From Elusimicrobia bacterium CG1_02_56_21 (GTDB lineage Bacteria; Elusimicrobiota; Elusimicrobia; Elusimicrobiales; UBA9959): a DNA stretch of 56,141 bases. This document shows positions 32,200 through 40,560 of this stretch, piece by piece. A model generated the notes under the pieces. That model saw nothing but the letters and a program-made list of their open reading frames with translations. It ran no database searches and was not told the DNA's origin. Where the stretch lies: positions 1 through 56,141 of the forward strand of contig MNUR01000083.1 of NCBI GenBank assembly GCA_001871115.1, in the 5' to 3' direction. A program made the translations under genes and the position numbers. The number at the start of each line of letters is the position of its first letter. Positions within the stretch are counted from its first letter, which is position 1.

Positions 32200-32684
32200 C
32201 GGTTTGTATCCTCGGGCGGAGGAGGGGTGTAGTATTCTATTAGCGAGCCGGCGCCCGGTCCTTTGCCTGAATTCAGGCGGACGAAGCCCGCCGGAGAAAT
32301 GTCGAAGCCGTCCATCCCCAGTAAAAAGCCGGCGGCGGCCCCGAGCAGGGGCTGGTGGCCGACCATGAGCACTCGCGAATCCTCGGGGAAAGTTCCCAGT
32401 ATCAGTTCCAGCAGGGCCTGGAGCGGGCCGTCGCTGATCTCGGCGGCTTTTTTGCGCTCGGCGCCGGTGAATAATTCGGCCGCTATCGAGGCGGTGCGGT
32501 CGGCCCTAAGGAAAGGGCTGGAAATTATAAGGTTTGGAAAGAAACCGGCGGCGTTAAGATGCCGGGCGGTTTCACGGGCCTCTGCTTCGCCAAGAGGGGA
32601 AAGGGGGCGCTCGGAGTCCGGTTGTGCACCGGCCCTTTGCGCGGAAAAAGCGTGCCCGTGCCGCATCAGTACTATTTCTGCCAT
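32196..32684 (-). CDS. Phosphohistidine phosphatase SixA-like (histidine phosphatase family)
   Basis: The 162-residue protein of the histidine phosphatase superfamily has the catalytic RHG in VLMRHGHAFS at residues 5-14. It also has SPLGEAEARETARHL, ISSPFLRADRTASIAAE, and the second catalytic His in VLMVGHQPLLGAAAGFLL. SixA removes phosphate from phospho-His of HPt domains or of the PTS in enterics. With many kinases and an EIIA-like domain in this window, a similar role is plausible but unproven. It is first in the sixA-spoIID-uppP operon and has a TAAAAT box six bases before its ATG, with no Shine-Dalgarno sequence. Confidence 0.88.
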   Translation of the reverse strand: MAEIVLMRHGHAFSAQRAGAQPDSERPLSPLGEAEARETARHLNAAGFFPNLIISSPFLRADRTASIAAELFTGAERKKAAEISDGPLQALLELILGTFPEDSRVLMVGHQPLLGAAAGFLLGMDGFDISPAGFVRLNSGKGPGAGSLIEYYTPPPPEDTNR

Positions 32685-32690
32685 GGATAA

Positions 32691-32696
32691 ATTTTA
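32691..32696 (-). promoter_or_regulatory. -10 box of the sixA operon (leaderless type)
   Basis: Minus-strand TAAAAT, preceded by TTG, ends six bases before the ATG at 32684. ATGACG lies 18 bases upstream as a weak -35. Confidence 0.5.
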
Positions 32697-33012
32697 CAAT
32701 ACTTGGTTGCGTTTCGTCATAGCAAAAACAGGTACTGGCCTGTTATGAAGTGAGGTTTCGCTATGCTGCTCCGCCGGTTCAGCGGCCGTCCGGGCCGCGC
32801 GGATATATTAATAATTCTAATCCGCGGCCGGCCCTCCCAATTCAGAATTAAATTTCCGGGTATTATCGCCCGCCTATCCCCGGGATACAGGAGTATTAGA
32901 CTTGCTAATAAAGCCTGAAGGGCCGGTATTTCTATCTCTTTACGGGCCGGCCTTTAATGTGTAGAGTTGATGATAGAAACACGCCGTTCTGGCGTAAAGA
33001 CGGAGGCCTGGT
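32697..33012 (+). promoter_or_regulatory. Upstream region of the hydrogenase operon, hairpin-bearing
   Basis: About 316 bases without a gene separate the divergent sixA and hydB-like starts. I see CAGG-TACTGG-CCTG near 32730 and CCGGG/CCCGG near 32857. A larger imperfect stem, 32918-32926 with 32947-32955 (GGCCGG core, 20-base loop), has only a short T-run after it. A GCCG-TTCT-GGC hairpin sits just before the ribosome-binding site. No confident -35/-10 or sigma-54 site was found. The stretch probably holds the hydrogenase promoter. Confidence 0.35.
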
Positions 33013-34041
33013 GTGAATTACCATATACTTAAAAAGAGCGAACTGGACTGGTTTATTAAAAAGCTTTCCAGGAAGATGAAAGTGTGCGCGCCCGTGGCAA
33101 AGGGGCACGGGAGTTTTGCCTTTAAAGAGGTCAAGTCAGCCGGCGAGATAGCTCTTAGCTATATTCCTACCATACTGCCCCCGAAAAAATACTTCATGCC
33201 TCCGCGGGAGAAGCTGCTGGATTTCGACCTGTCGGGGGGCAAGCCTTCGGATACGGCTTACCTTGAGGCCGTGAAGACGGCCCTCTTCGGGGTGCATACC
33301 TGCGACCTGGCCGGGATACAGTGCCTGAACATGGTCTTCGCCGAGAGGCCGCGCGACTACAATTATCTCCTGCGCAAGGAGAGTATCTTTATAATAGGCC
33401 TGGAGTGCAATGCCTATTGCGACGGGTATGCGAGCTGCGCCCTGGTGGGGAACCATAATCCCAACGGCGGCTATGACCTGTTCTTTACGGACCTCGGCGA
33501 CAGGTTCATTCTGCATGTCGGAACCCAGAAAGGCGAGGAGCTGGCCGAGGGGCTGGGCCTGGCCAGGGCCGTGCCGGCCGATATGGTGGCGCTCGCCGGG
33601 GTGCGCGAAACCAAGAAAGCGGTATTCCGCAACGAGATAGGCGTGGGCCTTAGGAACCTGCCGGGGATATTGGCCGGGAGCGTGGACAGCGAGGTCTGGA
33701 AGGACCTGGGCGAGCGTTGCGTTTCCTGCGGCAACTGTACCAATGTCTGCCCCACCTGTTACTGTTTCGACATGGCCGATACGATAAATCTGGATATGAA
33801 GACCGGGTCCCGCAACCGCAGCTGGGATTCCTGCCAGTTCGAGAGCTTCGCCGCGGTAGCGGGGGGGGAGAACTTCCGGGCGGAGCGCGCCGAGCGCCAG
33901 CGCCACCGTTTCTACCGCAAATTCAAATATCCCCTGAACAAATTCTACAGGTCTTTCTGTACCGGCTGCGGCCGCTGTACCAGGACCTGCATGGCCAAAA
34001 TAAGCCTTAAAGATACCCTCAAAGCGCTGGCCGCGGGCTGA
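33013..34041 (+). CDS. hydB: [NiFe] hydrogenase group 3b, beta (Fe-S) subunit
   Basis: The 342-residue subunit matches HydB of sulfhydrogenase/NADP-reducing hydrogenase and AsrA-type Fe-S proteins. Two ferredoxin-like cysteine clusters are visible: CVSCGNCTNVCPTCYCFDMAD near residue 240 (C-x2-C-x2-C-x3-C with extras) and CTGCGRCTRTCMAKI near residue 318. Upstream, HTCDLAGIQCLNMVF and GLECNAYCDGYASC are family features. It should relay electrons between the FAD/NAD(P) subunit and the hydrogenase dimer in the cytoplasm. The start is GTG, supported by GGAGG six bases upstream. It opens the hydBGDA operon with 15-base or smaller gaps. Confidence 0.9.
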   Translation: MNYHILKKSELDWFIKKLSRKMKVCAPVAKGHGSFAFKEVKSAGEIALSYIPTILPPKKYFMPPREKLLDFDLSGGKPSDTAYLEAVKTALFGVHTCDLAGIQCLNMVFAERPRDYNYLLRKESIFIIGLECNAYCDGYASCALVGNHNPNGGYDLFFTDLGDRFILHVGTQKGEELAEGLGLARAVPADMVALAGVRETKKAVFRNEIGVGLRNLPGILAGSVDSEVWKDLGERCVSCGNCTNVCPTCYCFDMADTINLDMKTGSRNRSWDSCQFESFAAVAGGENFRAERAERQRHRFYRKFKYPLNKFYRSFCTGCGRCTRTCMAKISLKDTLKALAAG

Positions 34042-34056
34042 ACTAAAGGGAGAGCT

Positions 34057-34893
34057 ATGACGGAAGAAATACTGAATTCAAACTGGAAACTGCGCAAAGG
34101 GCTGATAACCGCCGCCCGTCAGATGACGGAAACGGAGAAGCTGTTTGAGATAAAGCTTGAAGGCAGAGAACTGGACCATGAGCCCGGACAGTTCGTACAG
34201 GTGGAGATCTACGGCGTAGGCGAGGCGCCTATTTCCGTCTGTTCCAGCCCCACCAGGCGCGGCTCATTCGAGCTGACCGTGCGTGCGGCCGGCCGCCTGA
34301 CCGCCCATATGCACTCGCTCGGGAAAGGGGATTGGGTAGGCATACGCGGGCCGTTCGGCAAGCCTTTCCCGGTGAAGCTGATGACCGGCAACGACCTGCT
34401 GTTCGTGGCGGGGGGGCTCGGCATAGCGCCGCTGCGCTCCCTGATAAATTACGTCATAGACAACCGCCGGGAGTTCGGCAAGGTGGATATCCTCCTCGGC
34501 TGCAAAACTCCGGCGAACATGCTGTTCGGCGAGGAAGTGGCCGGCTGGCAGAAGCGCCTGGACGTTAATTTCTCCTGCACTATAGACCGCACGGACCCGG
34601 ACTGGAAGGGCAATGTCGGGCTTATAACCAGCCTGATCCCCGGCGTGCACATAAACCCGGAAAAGACCTTCGGCGTAGTGGTCGGCCCGCCCATAATGTA
34701 TAAATTCGTAATAGCCGAGCTGCTGAAAAAAGAGATACCGGAGCGCCAGATAATACTTTCCCTTGAAAGGCATATGAAATGCGGCATGGGGAAATGCGGC
34801 CATTGCCAGATAGATCATCCTAAAAATTATTATTGCTGCAAGGACGGGCCCACCTTTACCTACGAAGAAGTGAAGGCAGCGAAGAGATTTTGA
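34057..34893 (+). CDS. hydG: [NiFe] hydrogenase group 3b, gamma (FAD/NAD(P)-binding) subunit
   Basis: The 278-residue flavoprotein of the ferredoxin-NADP reductase fold matches HydG/AsrB. It has the flavin segment ISVCSSPTRRGSFELTVR, a pyrophosphate loop GPFGKPFPV, the NAD(P)-binding LFVAGGLGIAPLRSLI, and a C-terminal [2Fe-2S] motif CGMGKCGHCQ with a later CCKDGPTF. It would exchange electrons with NAD(P)H. GGGAG precedes the ATG by six bases. It lies 15 bases after hydB and 14 before hydD. Confidence 0.92.
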   Translation: MTEEILNSNWKLRKGLITAARQMTETEKLFEIKLEGRELDHEPGQFVQVEIYGVGEAPISVCSSPTRRGSFELTVRAAGRLTAHMHSLGKGDWVGIRGPFGKPFPVKLMTGNDLLFVAGGLGIAPLRSLINYVIDNRREFGKVDILLGCKTPANMLFGEEVAGWQKRLDVNFSCTIDRTDPDWKGNVGLITSLIPGVHINPEKTFGVVVGPPIMYKFVIAELLKKEIPERQIILSLERHMKCGMGKCGHCQIDHPKNYYCCKDGPTFTYEEVKAAKRF

Positions 34894-34907
34894 CACGGAG
34901 GAAAAAG

Positions 34908-35696
34908 ATGAAAACAGAGAAAGAACCGGCAAAGGCCTCCGCTAAGCCGAAAGTGGCTTTCTTCGACTTCGCCTGCTGCGAAGGCTGCCAGCTGCAGGTG
35001 GCCAATATCGGCGAGGCGCTGCTCGACGTGCTCGGCGCCATCGACGTGGTGGAGTTCCGCGAGGTGATGAGCGAAAAATACGATAAGGCTTACGACATTG
35101 CGATAATAGAGGGGTCAATAACGGATTTCCACGCCGAAGAGCGCCTGAAGGCCATCCGCGCCCGCTCCAAAGTGCTGATCGCCTACGGGGCCTGCGCGGC
35201 CATCGGCGGCGTCAACGGGATGAAGAATTCTTTCGACCTCGACGAGATCCGGGCCAGCGTCTACGGCAGCGACTACCATCTTTTCGACAGCACGCCTACC
35301 AGGCCCGTGCACCAGGTGGTGAAGGTGGATTACACCGTGAACGGCTGCCCTATCTATCCGCCGGAGCTGATAGAGGTGCTTAAGCACGCGCTGCGCGGGC
35401 TTCCCTATACCGTGCCGGACAAACCGGTCTGCTCCGAATGCAAGCTTAACGAGAACGTCTGCATGTACGAGCGCGGCGTCTCCTGCCTGGGCCCGTGGAC
35501 GAAGGCCGGCTGCAATTCCTGGTGCGTTAACAACGGGAACATCTGCTACGGCTGCCGCGGCGAGGTGAAGAACCCGGCCAAGGCCGCCGCCAGCGACATT
35601 ATCAGCAAATACAACCTCAAGCCCGAACTCATCAAAGGTAAGTTCGACATGTACAATAAGTGCAAGGAGGGCGACAACAATGGCGACCACAAATAA
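34908..35696 (+). CDS. hydD: [NiFe] hydrogenase group 3b, small (delta) subunit
   Basis: The 262-residue small subunit houses the proximal Fe-S cluster. FDFACCEGCQLQ supplies C-x2-C, with GACAAIGG and NGCPIYPPE completing the proximal site. Extra cysteines in CSECKLNENVC, GPWTKAGCNSWC and ICYGCRGE fit the medial and distal clusters of cytoplasmic group 3 enzymes. There is no twin-arginine signal, so it is cytosolic. The frame opens earlier, but ATG at 34908 follows GGAGG by six bases. Its 3' end overlaps hydA by 17 bases. Confidence 0.93.
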   Translation: MKTEKEPAKASAKPKVAFFDFACCEGCQLQVANIGEALLDVLGAIDVVEFREVMSEKYDKAYDIAIIEGSITDFHAEERLKAIRARSKVLIAYGACAAIGGVNGMKNSFDLDEIRASVYGSDYHLFDSTPTRPVHQVVKVDYTVNGCPIYPPELIEVLKHALRGLPYTVPDKPVCSECKLNENVCMYERGVSCLGPWTKAGCNSWCVNNGNICYGCRGEVKNPAKAAASDIISKYNLKPELIKGKFDMYNKCKEGDNNGDHK

Positions 35697-37011
35697 GAAC
35701 CTGGACATCAAAGTAGAGTACGTCACCCGCGTCGAGGGCCACGGCAATATCGTGGTCAATGTCAAGGACGGCAAGATAGAGAAATGCGAATTCCACGTGG
35801 TGGAGTCGCCCCGGCTTTTTGAGGGCATGCTCCGCGGCCGCTCCGTCTTCGAGGCCCAGCATATCACCTCCAGGATCTGCGGGATCTGCTCCTGCGGGCA
35901 TACCCTGGCCTCTATCCAGGCCGCGGAAGACGCGCTGGGTGTGGTCCCGGCTCCCCAGACCACAAAACTCCGCAAGCTGCTGCTGGATTATGAATTTCTG
36001 GACAGTCATATCCTGCACGTTTACCTCCTGGCCGCGCCAGACTTACTGGGCGTGCCCTCTTTTATGCCGCTGATACAGACCCAGAACGCGGTGGTGCGCC
36101 GCGCCCTGCGCATGAAAAAGGCGGCTAACGACCTTTGCGATATCCTGGTGGGACGCCACGTGCACCCGATAAGCGCGATAGTGGGGGGCTTTACAAAACT
36201 GCCGAAGCCCGGAGACATAGAGGCCCAGATAAAAATACTCGAGGGGATGGCTCCCGACATGGCGGAAACGCTCAAGCTGGCCAAGGCGCTTAAATTCCCG
36301 GACTTCCGCAGGGAGACGGAATATGTGGCCCTGGTCTCGGACGAAGCCGAGTACCCGCTGCTGGAGGGGGATATAGGGTCTACCGACGGCAAGCGCTTCA
36401 CAAAGAAAGATTACAGGAAAGCTACCAATGAATTCATAGACCCCCGGAGTTCCGCCAAGTTCACCAGGCTTTCGCGCGAGAGTTTCTTCGTGGGTGCGCT
36501 GGCGCGTTTCAACCTTAACTCCGGCAAGCTGCGCCCCGAGGCGAAGGCCGCGGCGGCGGAACTGGGTCTTAAGCCGGTCTGCCATAACCCGTACCTGAAT
36601 ACCGTAGCGCAGATAGTGGAGATAGTGCACTGCTATTACCACGCCCTGGAGCTGCTGAAAGACCTTAAAAAGAACGGTCTGGACTACGGGCAGCAGGTAA
36701 CGGTCGGAGCCAATGAGAAAGGGGTGATCCCGGTGCGCGCCGGCAACGGCGTAGGCGCGGTGGAAGTCCCGCGCGGAGTCCTTTACCACAACTACGATAT
36801 AGATAAGGCCGGGCTGATAAAGCGCGCTAACTGCATTATCCCGACCAACCAGAACATAAACAATATCGAGTACGACTTCGCCAAGCTGCTGCCCGAGATC
36901 ATTACCATGCCCAGGGATACGATCCGGCTGCGGCTTGAAATGCTGGTCAGGGCTTACGATCCGTGTATCTCCTGCTCGGCCCATTATCTCGATGTCAAAT
37001 TCGTGGACTGA
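35680..37011 (+). CDS. hydA: [NiFe] hydrogenase group 3b, catalytic large (alpha) subunit
   Basis: The 443-residue subunit carries the Ni-Fe site. The N-terminal L1 motif is RICGICSCGH (residues about 65-74) and the C-terminal L2 motif is DPCISCSAH. Eight residues (YLDVKFVD) follow the final His and are the expected peptide removed by a maturation protease; that protease gene overlaps this one. The pattern with hydB, hydG and hydD is that of group 3b bidirectional NAD(P)-linked hydrogenases, the sulfhydrogenases of Thermococcales, also common in anaerobic bacteria. AAGGAGGG lies eight bases upstream. The enzyme would vent or take up H2 to balance NAD(P)H. Confidence 0.95.
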   Translation: MATTNKNLDIKVEYVTRVEGHGNIVVNVKDGKIEKCEFHVVESPRLFEGMLRGRSVFEAQHITSRICGICSCGHTLASIQAAEDALGVVPAPQTTKLRKLLLDYEFLDSHILHVYLLAAPDLLGVPSFMPLIQTQNAVVRRALRMKKAANDLCDILVGRHVHPISAIVGGFTKLPKPGDIEAQIKILEGMAPDMAETLKLAKALKFPDFRRETEYVALVSDEAEYPLLEGDIGSTDGKRFTKKDYRKATNEFIDPRSSAKFTRLSRESFFVGALARFNLNSGKLRPEAKAAAAELGLKPVCHNPYLNTVAQIVEIVHCYYHALELLKDLKKNGLDYGQQVTVGANEKGVIPVRAGNGVGAVEVPRGVLYHNYDIDKAGLIKRANCIIPTNQNINNIEYDFAKLLPEIITMPRDTIRLRLEMLVRAYDPCISCSAHYLDVKFVD

Positions 37012-37477
37012 AGAAATTAAACAGGCGCTGGCCCCGAAGGGCCGGACGCTCCTGATAACCCTGGGCAGCGCCCTGAGGGCCGACGACGGCTTAGGGCCTT
37101 CCCTGGGCGCCCGCCTTAACTTTACCCGCCCCGACCTGAAGCTGCTGGACGCCGGGACCACTCCCGAGAATATAGCCCAGGACGCCATAGACTGGAAACC
37201 GGGTAAAATAATAGTTATAGATGCGGCCCGCTTCGGCGGGGAGGCCGGAGAGCTCCGGGTGATACCGCCCGGGGATATGAACCGGGCCGCCGTGCTCTCC
37301 ACTCACAGCTTTCCGCCCTCGGTCACTTTTTCAATAGTGAAAGAAGACACCGGGGCCGAGCTGGTATTTATAGGGGTGCAGGCCGGTTCCCTGGATCATA
37401 AGGAAGGCCTGTCACCCGAAGTAGAAGAAACCGCTTCAAACCTTGCCCTGTATTTTAATAATATTGATAAAGCGTGA
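36992..37477 (+). CDS. Hydrogenase maturation endopeptidase (HycI/HyaD family)
   Basis: The 161-residue protease should cut the C-terminal peptide of the large subunit once nickel is inserted. It has TLGSALRADDGLGPSL (the G-x4-DDG-x-G motif with the nickel-sensing Asp), LLDAGTTPEN, IVIDAARFGG and a conserved His in LSTHSFP. The start is uncertain: the frame is open from 36935, but ATG at 36992 gives a normal N-terminus and overlaps hydA by 20 bases, implying translational coupling. Its position directly after hydA makes HydA its likely substrate. A HypC/D/E/F set is not in the window. Confidence 0.88.
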   Translation: MSNSWTEEIKQALAPKGRTLLITLGSALRADDGLGPSLGARLNFTRPDLKLLDAGTTPENIAQDAIDWKPGKIIVIDAARFGGEAGELRVIPPGDMNRAAVLSTHSFPPSVTFSIVKEDTGAELVFIGVQAGSLDHKEGLSPEVEETASNLALYFNNIDKA

Positions 37478-37553
37478 TATTTGCCGCGAGTTGCCGCCTT
37501 ATGTTTATGAGGCTCCTGCTCCGGCCCGGCTTTTTCGGCCTTAAAGGGTAAAA

Positions 37554-39002
37554 ATGAATTCTCCTTCTCACCATAAAGCGGCTATAAACATCTACTGGGC
37601 GCTGTTCCCGGTAATCGCGACCGTAGGGATGCTCGCTTACAATGTGGGAGTTTACGGCGACAACGCTGTCGGCGGTTCCAACCAGTTCATCCTCCTGATG
37701 GGGGGCGCCGTATCGGCCCTGGTGGGGTTCCGTCACCACGTGACTTATCACAGCATGATAACCCACGTTTCGGATAATCTGAAATCTACCACGGGATCTA
37801 TCCTGATACTCCTGATGGTAGGGGCTCTTTCCGGCTCCTGGCTGGTCAGCGGAATTATTCCCGCCATGATCTATTACGGCCTTAAGCTCCTCAATCCTGC
37901 CATCTTTCTTCCGGCCGCCCTCATCGTCTGCTCGGTGGTCTCCCTGGCCACCGGCAGCAGCTGGTCCACCTCGGCAACTGTCGGTATAGCTCTGGTAGGC
38001 ATCGGTAAAGCCGTCGGCATCCCTCAAGCGATGGTCGCCGGCGCCGTAATCTCCGGCGCCTATTTCGGCGACAAACTTTCCCCTATGTCGGACACCACCA
38101 ACCTGGCCCCGGCCATGGCCGGTACCGACCTGTTCACGCATGTGCGCTATATGACCATCACCACCGTGCCCAGCTATATCGTGACTATGATCGCTTTCAT
38201 CATAATGAGTTTTACTCTTCATCCTCACGGCAGCGCCGATACCGGAGTTATTATGTCCGCTATCGGGCAGTCGTTCCATATAACCCCGCTGCTGTTCCTG
38301 GTCCCCGGGCTTGTGATCTTTATGATCGTAAAGAAGACGCAGCCTTTGATAGCCCTGCTGGCGGGCACGCTGCTGGGCGGGGCTTTTGCCCTTGTTTTCC
38401 AGCCGCATGTGCTGGCCCAGGTCGCCGGGGTGGAAAAACTGGACTTCGTTTCCGCTTATAAAGGCATAATGAACGCGCTGACCGTCAAGACCTCTATCGT
38501 TACCGGCGATACGGCTTTGAACGACCTCTTCTCCTCCAAAGGTATGGGGGGGATGCTGGATACTATCTGGCTGATAATATGCGCTATGGTCTTCGGCGGC
38601 GTGATGGAAGCGATAGGCGCCCTGCACAAGCTAAGCAGCTCCCTGCTTAAAATGGCCACCTCCGTGTTCGGCCTGTTCGCCAGCACCGTGGCCAGCTGTC
38701 TGGCGGTCAATTTGACCGCTTCGGACCAGTACCTGGCTATAGTCGTCCCGGGTAAAATGTTCGCCGAGCCTTTCAGGGACAAAGGCCTGGCCCCCGAGAA
38801 CCTGAGCCGCACCCTGGAGGATTCCGGCACGGTTACTTCCGCGCTGATCCCCTGGAATACCTGCGGGGCTTACCAGTCCGGGGTCCTGGGCGTAGGAACC
38901 CTCGATTATCTGCCTTACGCGGTTTTCAACTATGTCAGCCCGTTCATAACATTGCTATTCGCGGCTCTTAATATAAAAATCAAAAAACTGGCCGGTAAAT
39001 AA
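37554..39002 (+). CDS. nhaC: Na+/H+ antiporter NhaC family
   Basis: The 482-residue integral membrane protein has about eleven helices and NhaC signature segments: ATGSSWSTSATVGIALVGIG, GAVISGAYFGDKLSPMSDTTNLAPA and the C-terminal SGTVTSALIPWNTCGAYQSGVLG. It exchanges external H+ for Na+, or a related organic anion/H+ pair, across the inner membrane. It lies 76 bases after the hydrogenase protease gene, same strand, and ybaB-like follows nine bases later. Because group 3b hydrogenases are soluble, coupling to this antiporter would be indirect. The ATG at 37554 has a weak GGG ribosome-binding site (AAAGGGTAAAA). Confidence 0.9.
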   Translation: MNSPSHHKAAINIYWALFPVIATVGMLAYNVGVYGDNAVGGSNQFILLMGGAVSALVGFRHHVTYHSMITHVSDNLKSTTGSILILLMVGALSGSWLVSGIIPAMIYYGLKLLNPAIFLPAALIVCSVVSLATGSSWSTSATVGIALVGIGKAVGIPQAMVAGAVISGAYFGDKLSPMSDTTNLAPAMAGTDLFTHVRYMTITTVPSYIVTMIAFIIMSFTLHPHGSADTGVIMSAIGQSFHITPLLFLVPGLVIFMIVKKTQPLIALLAGTLLGGAFALVFQPHVLAQVAGVEKLDFVSAYKGIMNALTVKTSIVTGDTALNDLFSSKGMGGMLDTIWLIICAMVFGGVMEAIGALHKLSSSLLKMATSVFGLFASTVASCLAVNLTASDQYLAIVVPGKMFAEPFRDKGLAPENLSRTLEDSGTVTSALIPWNTCGAYQSGVLGVGTLDYLPYAVFNYVSPFITLLFAALNIKIKKLAGK

Positions 39003-39011
39003 GGAGACTAT

Positions 39012-39299
39012 ATGCTTGATAAGATGAAGCAGCTTTGGGAGATGAAAGGCAAGATGGACGCTATAAAGAAGGAACTTGATGTTCTTCTGCTGGCCAGCGA
39101 GGACAGCCTGGTCAAGGTCAGCATAACCGGCTCCCAGGAGGTTAAGGGAGTGGAGATAAAGTGCGACCTGGCCACCGTCAGCAAGGCCAAGCTGGAAGCG
39201 GCCCTGGCTGAAACGGTCAACCGCGCGGTGCGCGAGAGCCAGAAAGCCGCGGCTCAGAAGATGAGCGCCCTGGGCGGCCTGCCCGGTATGGGGATGTGA
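39012..39299 (+). CDS. YbaB/EbfC family nucleoid-associated protein
   Basis: The 95-residue protein has the YbaB/EbfC N-terminal coiled helix (KMKQLWEMKGKMDAIKKEL) and the VKVSITGSQEVKGVEIK strand pair. A Met/Gly-rich tail (GGLPGMGM) ends it. Such proteins bind DNA as dimers. In most bacteria the gene is with dnaX and recR; here it is next to nhaC. AAGGAG lies six bases before the ATG. A bidirectional terminator follows 38 bases later. Confidence 0.85.
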   Translation: MLDKMKQLWEMKGKMDAIKKELDVLLLASEDSLVKVSITGSQEVKGVEIKCDLATVSKAKLEAALAETVNRAVRESQKAAAQKMSALGGLPGMGM

Positions 39300-39337
39300 G
39301 AGAGTAAAAGATTATTCCTGATAATCAGTGCGGAAAT

Positions 39338-39367
39338 AAAAAAACCGGCCTATTGGCCGGTTTTTTT
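39338..39367. terminator. Bidirectional terminator between ebfC-like and secreted-protein genes
   Basis: A7-CCGGCC-TATT-GGCCGG-T7, a perfect palindromic stem with matching A and T runs between convergent genes. Confidence 0.95.
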
Positions 39368-39391
39368 ATTGGTCCGGGAAGTCAGCCCGGA

Positions 39392-40111
39392 TCAGTTCAT
39401 TCCCGCGTATTTTATCTGGAACGAGGTGAGTTTTAAGGTTTCCTGCCGGTCTTCGGAGATTATCTGCTCGTAAACCAGGCCTATGCCGGGGGCGTAGTAG
39501 CGCTCGCCGGCGCCGGAGTCTCCGCCGTTGAGGCGGGTGGTGATCTTGAGGCAGCCGTTATAGGTTCCCGCGGGCACGGTTATCTTTGCGTTAAGGGCGG
39601 CCACGCGGTTGCGGTCCGGGCCTTCGTTCCAGACTGCATTGTAAACCAGCGGGTACGGTATTTCCAGCCGGGGGCCGTAAAGCGGGGAGTCGGTTGAGCG
39701 GACCCCGTCTTTGCCGGAAGCCAGTATGAAATTGGCGACCTGGGGCTTATTCCTGCTGAAGATTATCATATTGACCCTGGCGGACTGGTCTTTTTCGGAG
39801 TAGTCCAGGTATTCCATCCTTATGGTTTTAACCCCGGGAAATTCGCTTGAGGCGTACTCGTATTCAATTACGGTCCTTTTATTGAGGGGCAGATAGTCGG
39901 CCGCGGGGGTGTTTGAGAACCTGTCGTCCGCGATGCTGGCAGGGGCGGGCACGGTGAAAGCGGGCATTTCCTCCTGCGCTTGAAGAAACGCCGCCGAGAG
40001 GGCCGGGTCTGTATTAGCGAGAACGGTCTCCAGGACGCCGGACCGGGCCGCGGCGCAAAGGGGCGCGGCAATAAAGGATGCGAAAATAAGCGATTTAACG
40101 AACTTTTTCAT
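39392..40111 (-). CDS. Secreted protein of unknown function
   Basis: The 239-residue protein begins with a signal peptide (MKKFVKSLIFASFIAAPLCAAA). After a short linker the body (about residues 75-239) is beta-rich, with RTVIEYEYASSEFPGVKTI, VPAGTYNGCLKI and YYAPGIGLVYEQII. The last two resemble DUF3108-type proteins of the periplasm, where YAPGVG and VPAGTF segments recur. The frame extends to 40645 but ATG at 40111 has GGAGG ten bases upstream and begins the signal peptide, so the upstream part is leader. That leader is strongly structured (see 40130-40290). Monocistronic, convergent with ebfC-like. I cannot assign a function. Confidence 0.75.
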   Translation of the reverse strand: MKKFVKSLIFASFIAAPLCAAARSGVLETVLANTDPALSAAFLQAQEEMPAFTVPAPASIADDRFSNTPAADYLPLNKRTVIEYEYASSEFPGVKTIRMEYLDYSEKDQSARVNMIIFSRNKPQVANFILASGKDGVRSTDSPLYGPRLEIPYPLVYNAVWNEGPDRNRVAALNAKITVPAGTYNGCLKITTRLNGGDSGAGERYYAPGIGLVYEQIISEDRQETLKLTSFQIKYAGMN

Positions 40112-40129
40112 AGCAATAAGCCTCCGAAA

Positions 40130-40290
40130 TATAATTTTCTTTATATTTCCGATACTTTGTGCCAAGTTTCGTTTTGGTGGGAGAAACTTAACGCGTCTTC
40201 CTGGTACTAGCTGGAAGAACATCACCGCGCCGGTAGTCTTTGGACTTTCGGGATACCTTTGCGGCTTGTAAGGTACGGATCCAACAAGAA
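40130..40290 (-). promoter_or_regulatory. Structured 5' leader of the secreted-protein gene (candidate cis-RNA)
   Basis: Read on the minus strand this leader has nested pairings. GCC/GGC and GGTA/TACC enclose a GTC-CAAA-GAC hairpin with unpaired CGAAA and GCAAA. GCGCG/CGCG encloses TCTTCC-loop-GGAAGA. An AAGTTTC/GAAACTT hairpin (40164-40189) lies nearest the gene. I do not recognise it as a known riboswitch class. A TATACTTTTCTTG stretch upstream may be the promoter. Confidence 0.4.
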
Positions 40291-40560
40291 AAGTATAGCA
40301 AAAGAAATCCGGAAAGGCAAATATAAATCCGGTTTGTAAATATGAGGGCTGCCGCAGGGGAAGGAACGGAAAACACGCCCGGCTACACCGTGGCCTCGCT
40401 CGGTATTTGCCCGCCGCGTATGCAAGCGGCGGGCAAGAAAGTGGGGCTGCGCTCCACACAACCCGGTTTTCCTTATCCTCCCCCTGCTGCATCCCTGGCG
40501 ATCTTCTACAGGGTTTGCACTTTGCCGGGAGATTGAACTGAACTGAGGGGAAACCAGGAG
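40291..40560. other. Non-coding stretch between divergent genes, with one strong hairpin
   Basis: This stretch separates the leader of the minus-strand secreted-protein gene from the large palindrome. The only strong feature is an 11-bp inverted repeat at 40407-40436 (TTGCCCGCCGC with GCGGCGGGCAA, loop GTATGCAA), without a T-run. Short frames here show no family resemblance. Confidence 0.45.

Noticed and set aside
32697-33012. Sigma-54 promoter or known riboswitch upstream of the hydrogenase
   Set aside because: No TGGC-N7-TTGC pattern and no recognised aptamer core.
36043-38627. Long minus-strand frames opposite hydA and nhaC
   Set aside because: Composition typical of antisense shadows; both sense genes have full catalytic motifs.
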